The translations under genes and the position numbers were made by a program. Source: Prunella strophiata (taxonomy: Eukaryota > Chordata > Aves > Passeriformes > Prunellidae). Taken from it: 64,000 nucleotides of DNA. Positions 61,316 to 64,000 of the stretch are shown here, one piece after another (the stretch's first letter is position 1; each line of letters begins with the position of its first letter). The stretch spans positions 54,437,551-54,501,550 of the forward strand of contig JAZBQD010000030.1 in NCBI GenBank assembly GCA_036583965.1, given 5' to 3'. Under the pieces are notes generated by a model. That model did no database searches. It saw only the letters and a list, made by a program, of their open reading frames with translations, and was not told the origin of the DNA.

Positions 61316-64000
61316 CGCTTCCTGCCCAGATATGAACCCGCATCCTTTGCTATTGCCTCTATCCTGTGCCACCCACAGCCTGGCCTAAGCCCACACTCGC
61401 TCATCCTTCTGCAGAAACATGTTTGCCAGCTTCCAGCAGATCACTGGAAGCTGCTTCAGTTTGCTGCCTCTTGGCTTTCTCTTGTCCCTTTTTCCTTTTC
61501 TTTCCTGCTGCACTTTACTTTTTCTCATTGACTGCAGTCCTCCATCCTGGCCTGGACCTGACACCCAGCCTTGCCCCTCTCTGCAAACAGATCAGCCAGG
61601 GGATGGCAAAGGTCACTTTCATGGTGAAGCTTGTACCAAGGATATGGATCAGAAATCTCTACTCACAGGTCTCTGAACATTGCTCCAGACTGTTCATATT
61701 CACCCCTGCTTTGGTTACATTTGGTTAACAGTAGTTAGCTCTTTTTCCCAGCTCCTAAGGATATTTCTTTGCTTGATTTTGGAGAGGGCATTGCTTCTGC
61801 AGCCTTTGAGTGAGATGGGCTTGATATGTTAACCCTAATCACCACTCTATTTGTCTCATCTTTTAGCATTTTTTCTGTGCCTTTATTTTTATATTTTTTT
61901 TAACATATCTCACACGTGCTTCCAATCCAGCCCAAACCCAAAAGACTTGGATTCTAAGAAGTGTTTTTGAGCACACAATGCTGAAGGACTGGGTTTATTA
62001 TTAAGCCAAATGAGCAAACGTGCCCATAAAAGGAGAGCACTGTGGGCCAAGACTGTGTGTAGACTTGCAAATCTGCCCTGGGATTTTGATTCCAGTAACA
62101 AACCCATCTGAGATTTGCTCTCACAGTTTACACTGTCCTCCGAAAACAAGCCTACAGAGAGCATGATGCAGCAGTTACCATAGCAGCCAGCACAGAAGAA
62201 TCCATTAAGTGATCACAGTCCCAGCTCAAAGTGAATTACCAGACTGCAGGTGAACTTTTGCACCTCACAAAGCGTCTCCTGGGGAAAATATGTTGTCGTG
62301 CAGGGTGGAACAAGAGAATGCCGACCGGCTGCACTGACTTGCTGCTGCATTGTTAACCTTAATTATGTCTGTGCTGATTTTCAAAAAGTACTGCACAGGC
62401 TTTTCCTTTTTCCTGTCAGGTGTTTTTGGTAATTTTTTTTTCCCCCTGAAGGACAAGACAGACTAGCCCAGTCAATAACTACTAATGAAATGTGCTTCAG
62501 GCCTCCCTGCATTCTGCCACAATTAGATTGTCAGCTGTCCCAAGAGAGACGCTATTATCTATGTGGGTGTGGAAAATGATCTATCACTGTTAATAATTTC
62601 TATTATAGCAGCAGATAACGCTCCAAACATGTCAACACCTCATTATGATGGCTTTTTTCACACATGGGAAGTTGAAAGTCCTCTTGGATGCTCAGACATA
62701 AGAAATATATAAATGGAGCCGAGAAGTGGAAAGAGTGGAGCCTGATGGGTTCCTAAGAGCACAGGAAAACACACTATCTCCTCATAAGCACAGCCCCCTA
62801 GACAGCCAGGATGTACTGCCAGTGTGTGCTTGGGAGGAGCTGGTCCTGCACACAAGCTCCAGATCCAAACATAATTGCTCCTTTTTGTCTCTGTACTGTA
62901 CAACTCTGTCCTACTATAACAGCAAGTGCTGACAGGTGTGCAAACACCTTTCTCCAAAGCTAAGTGCAGCTGTGGATACTGACATCTTGACCCACAGAAG
63001 ATGGATTCAGGTTTGCAGTGGCAGAAGACCCAAGTTAAATTAGCAGAGTGGTTATTTAACCCACTGTTGATGCTCTTCCTGAAAGTCACTTGAAGCCTTT
63101 AAAACCCTCTACACTGGGCCCACCACTAATAGGCACATGAAGAGCTACTAAAAACTTCCTGTGAAGGGAGGTAATGAGAAAACTATAGTGTCTGGGAAAA
63201 CCAAAACAAACAAATGAACTAACAGACCCCAGGCTTCCAGAGAACTTGAGTAGAGCTTGACCTCCGTGAGGTATCATTTGCTTCCTGTTTGCTGGCAAAG
63301 TACAATGAGGTTTATATTCAGGCCCCACCTTTCAATGTCTGGGTCTATAAATATAACAATGAACTTGTGACACAAAGGTCGTGTCTCCTGCGGAGGCAGA
63401 ATTTAGATCTAACTGCAGAGCACAAATTCTCCTTTCTTTAAGGCAAAACTGGTTTTGAGTAGGAGGATGGGGGGTTATTTTCTTCTTCTTTTTAATTTTT
63501 TTTTAAAAATCTTTCTATTTTTAGGTTGCCAGACTTGGGAGGATTTCATTAGGCCAGACTTATGCAACTGTTTGTTCTAACTTGTTAAGTCTAACATGAC
63601 TATACCCATTTTAAAGCACATATCACTATGGTTACCTCTGTGCCATTCTCTGAGTCTGAGCTGATACATGGCTGAGAGGAGACACCAGGACACATGAGAG
63701 GGAACACACGTGGATGTCTAATCTATGTATCCTTCTAATTCTATGGAAATGTTGAGTCTCAGCTCCATAGATAAGAAAAGTAGGTTAATGCTCTCATTTA
63801 GTCCATGCTCAGATGCCACCAAGCTGACTACTTGACGGTCTTCAGACAGCTCTTGCTTTCACATAAGGAAGACAGTGGATGACAATGTGGAAAACACAGT
63901 GGAGTGTTAGCTAAATACTTTCTGGTAAACAATTTCAACACCTTAATTTTAATTATTTCCAAAAGTTTACTTTTAAACCGAATGCTGCTTTGTTCTGCGC
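61316..64000. other. Gene-free stretch to the window end
   Basis: ORFs reach 143 codons (minus strand 62658-63089) without recognised family. No dispersed repeat is seen. 62490-62660 is repeat-free with several TAAT and GATAA cores and looks like a candidate conserved element, which is untested. Short T runs are at 62437-62444 and 63489-63504. Confidence 0.5.

Overview
The window looks like intergenic or deep intronic DNA from a bird, most likely a passerine. It has no bacterial gene organisation. Open reading frames are short (none much above 180 codons), overlap on both strands, and none resembles a known protein. The interspersed repeats are the diagnostic content: CR1 LINE copies of several ages, MIR/CORE-SINE-like fossils, and one tRNA-Ile-headed SINE with a CR1-like tail. 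That SINE architecture is known to me from passerine birds (TguSINE1-type elements), so it is the best taxonomic clue. All family names come from remembered consensus features and were not checked with a masking program.

Layout. 1-8.4 kb is mostly unannotated, with a short CpG-dense patch near 5.7-5.9 kb beside a possible old CR1 tail. 8.4-10.1 kb is a repeat cluster: a minus-strand CR1 ORF2 fragment, a MIR-like fossil, and a long plus-strand CR1 3' end. 10.1-26.6 kb carries two CR1 tail scraps, a good MIR-like copy near 17.4 kb, a 54-base pyrimidine tract and an (ATT)n array. 26.63-26.78 kb is the tRNA-Ile SINE. 26.8-43.2 kb is gene-poor, with simple repeats (poly-T, a G/T-rich patch near 40.5 kb, small tandem duplications at 37.8-38.3 kb). 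43.3-43.8, 52.4-52.8 and 57.2-57.6 kb are CR1 3' ends in plus orientation. 48.3-48.5, 53.3-53.5 and 60.6-61.3 kb are older, more decayed CR1-type remnants. A pure A50 tract lies at 56.6 kb.

No protein-coding gene, RNA gene, CRISPR array or operon can be supported. A few ORF segments are bounded by plausible splice sites (21271-21349, 34919-35097, 33183-33259) and are listed only as candidates. Recognised repeats add up to roughly 4 kb, about 6 percent, which fits a bird genome. I found no convincing new biological system. The most distinctive local events are a near-perfect hairpin created inside a CR1 copy (43614-43657) and a tandem duplication inside the tRNA head of the SINE (26731-26760).
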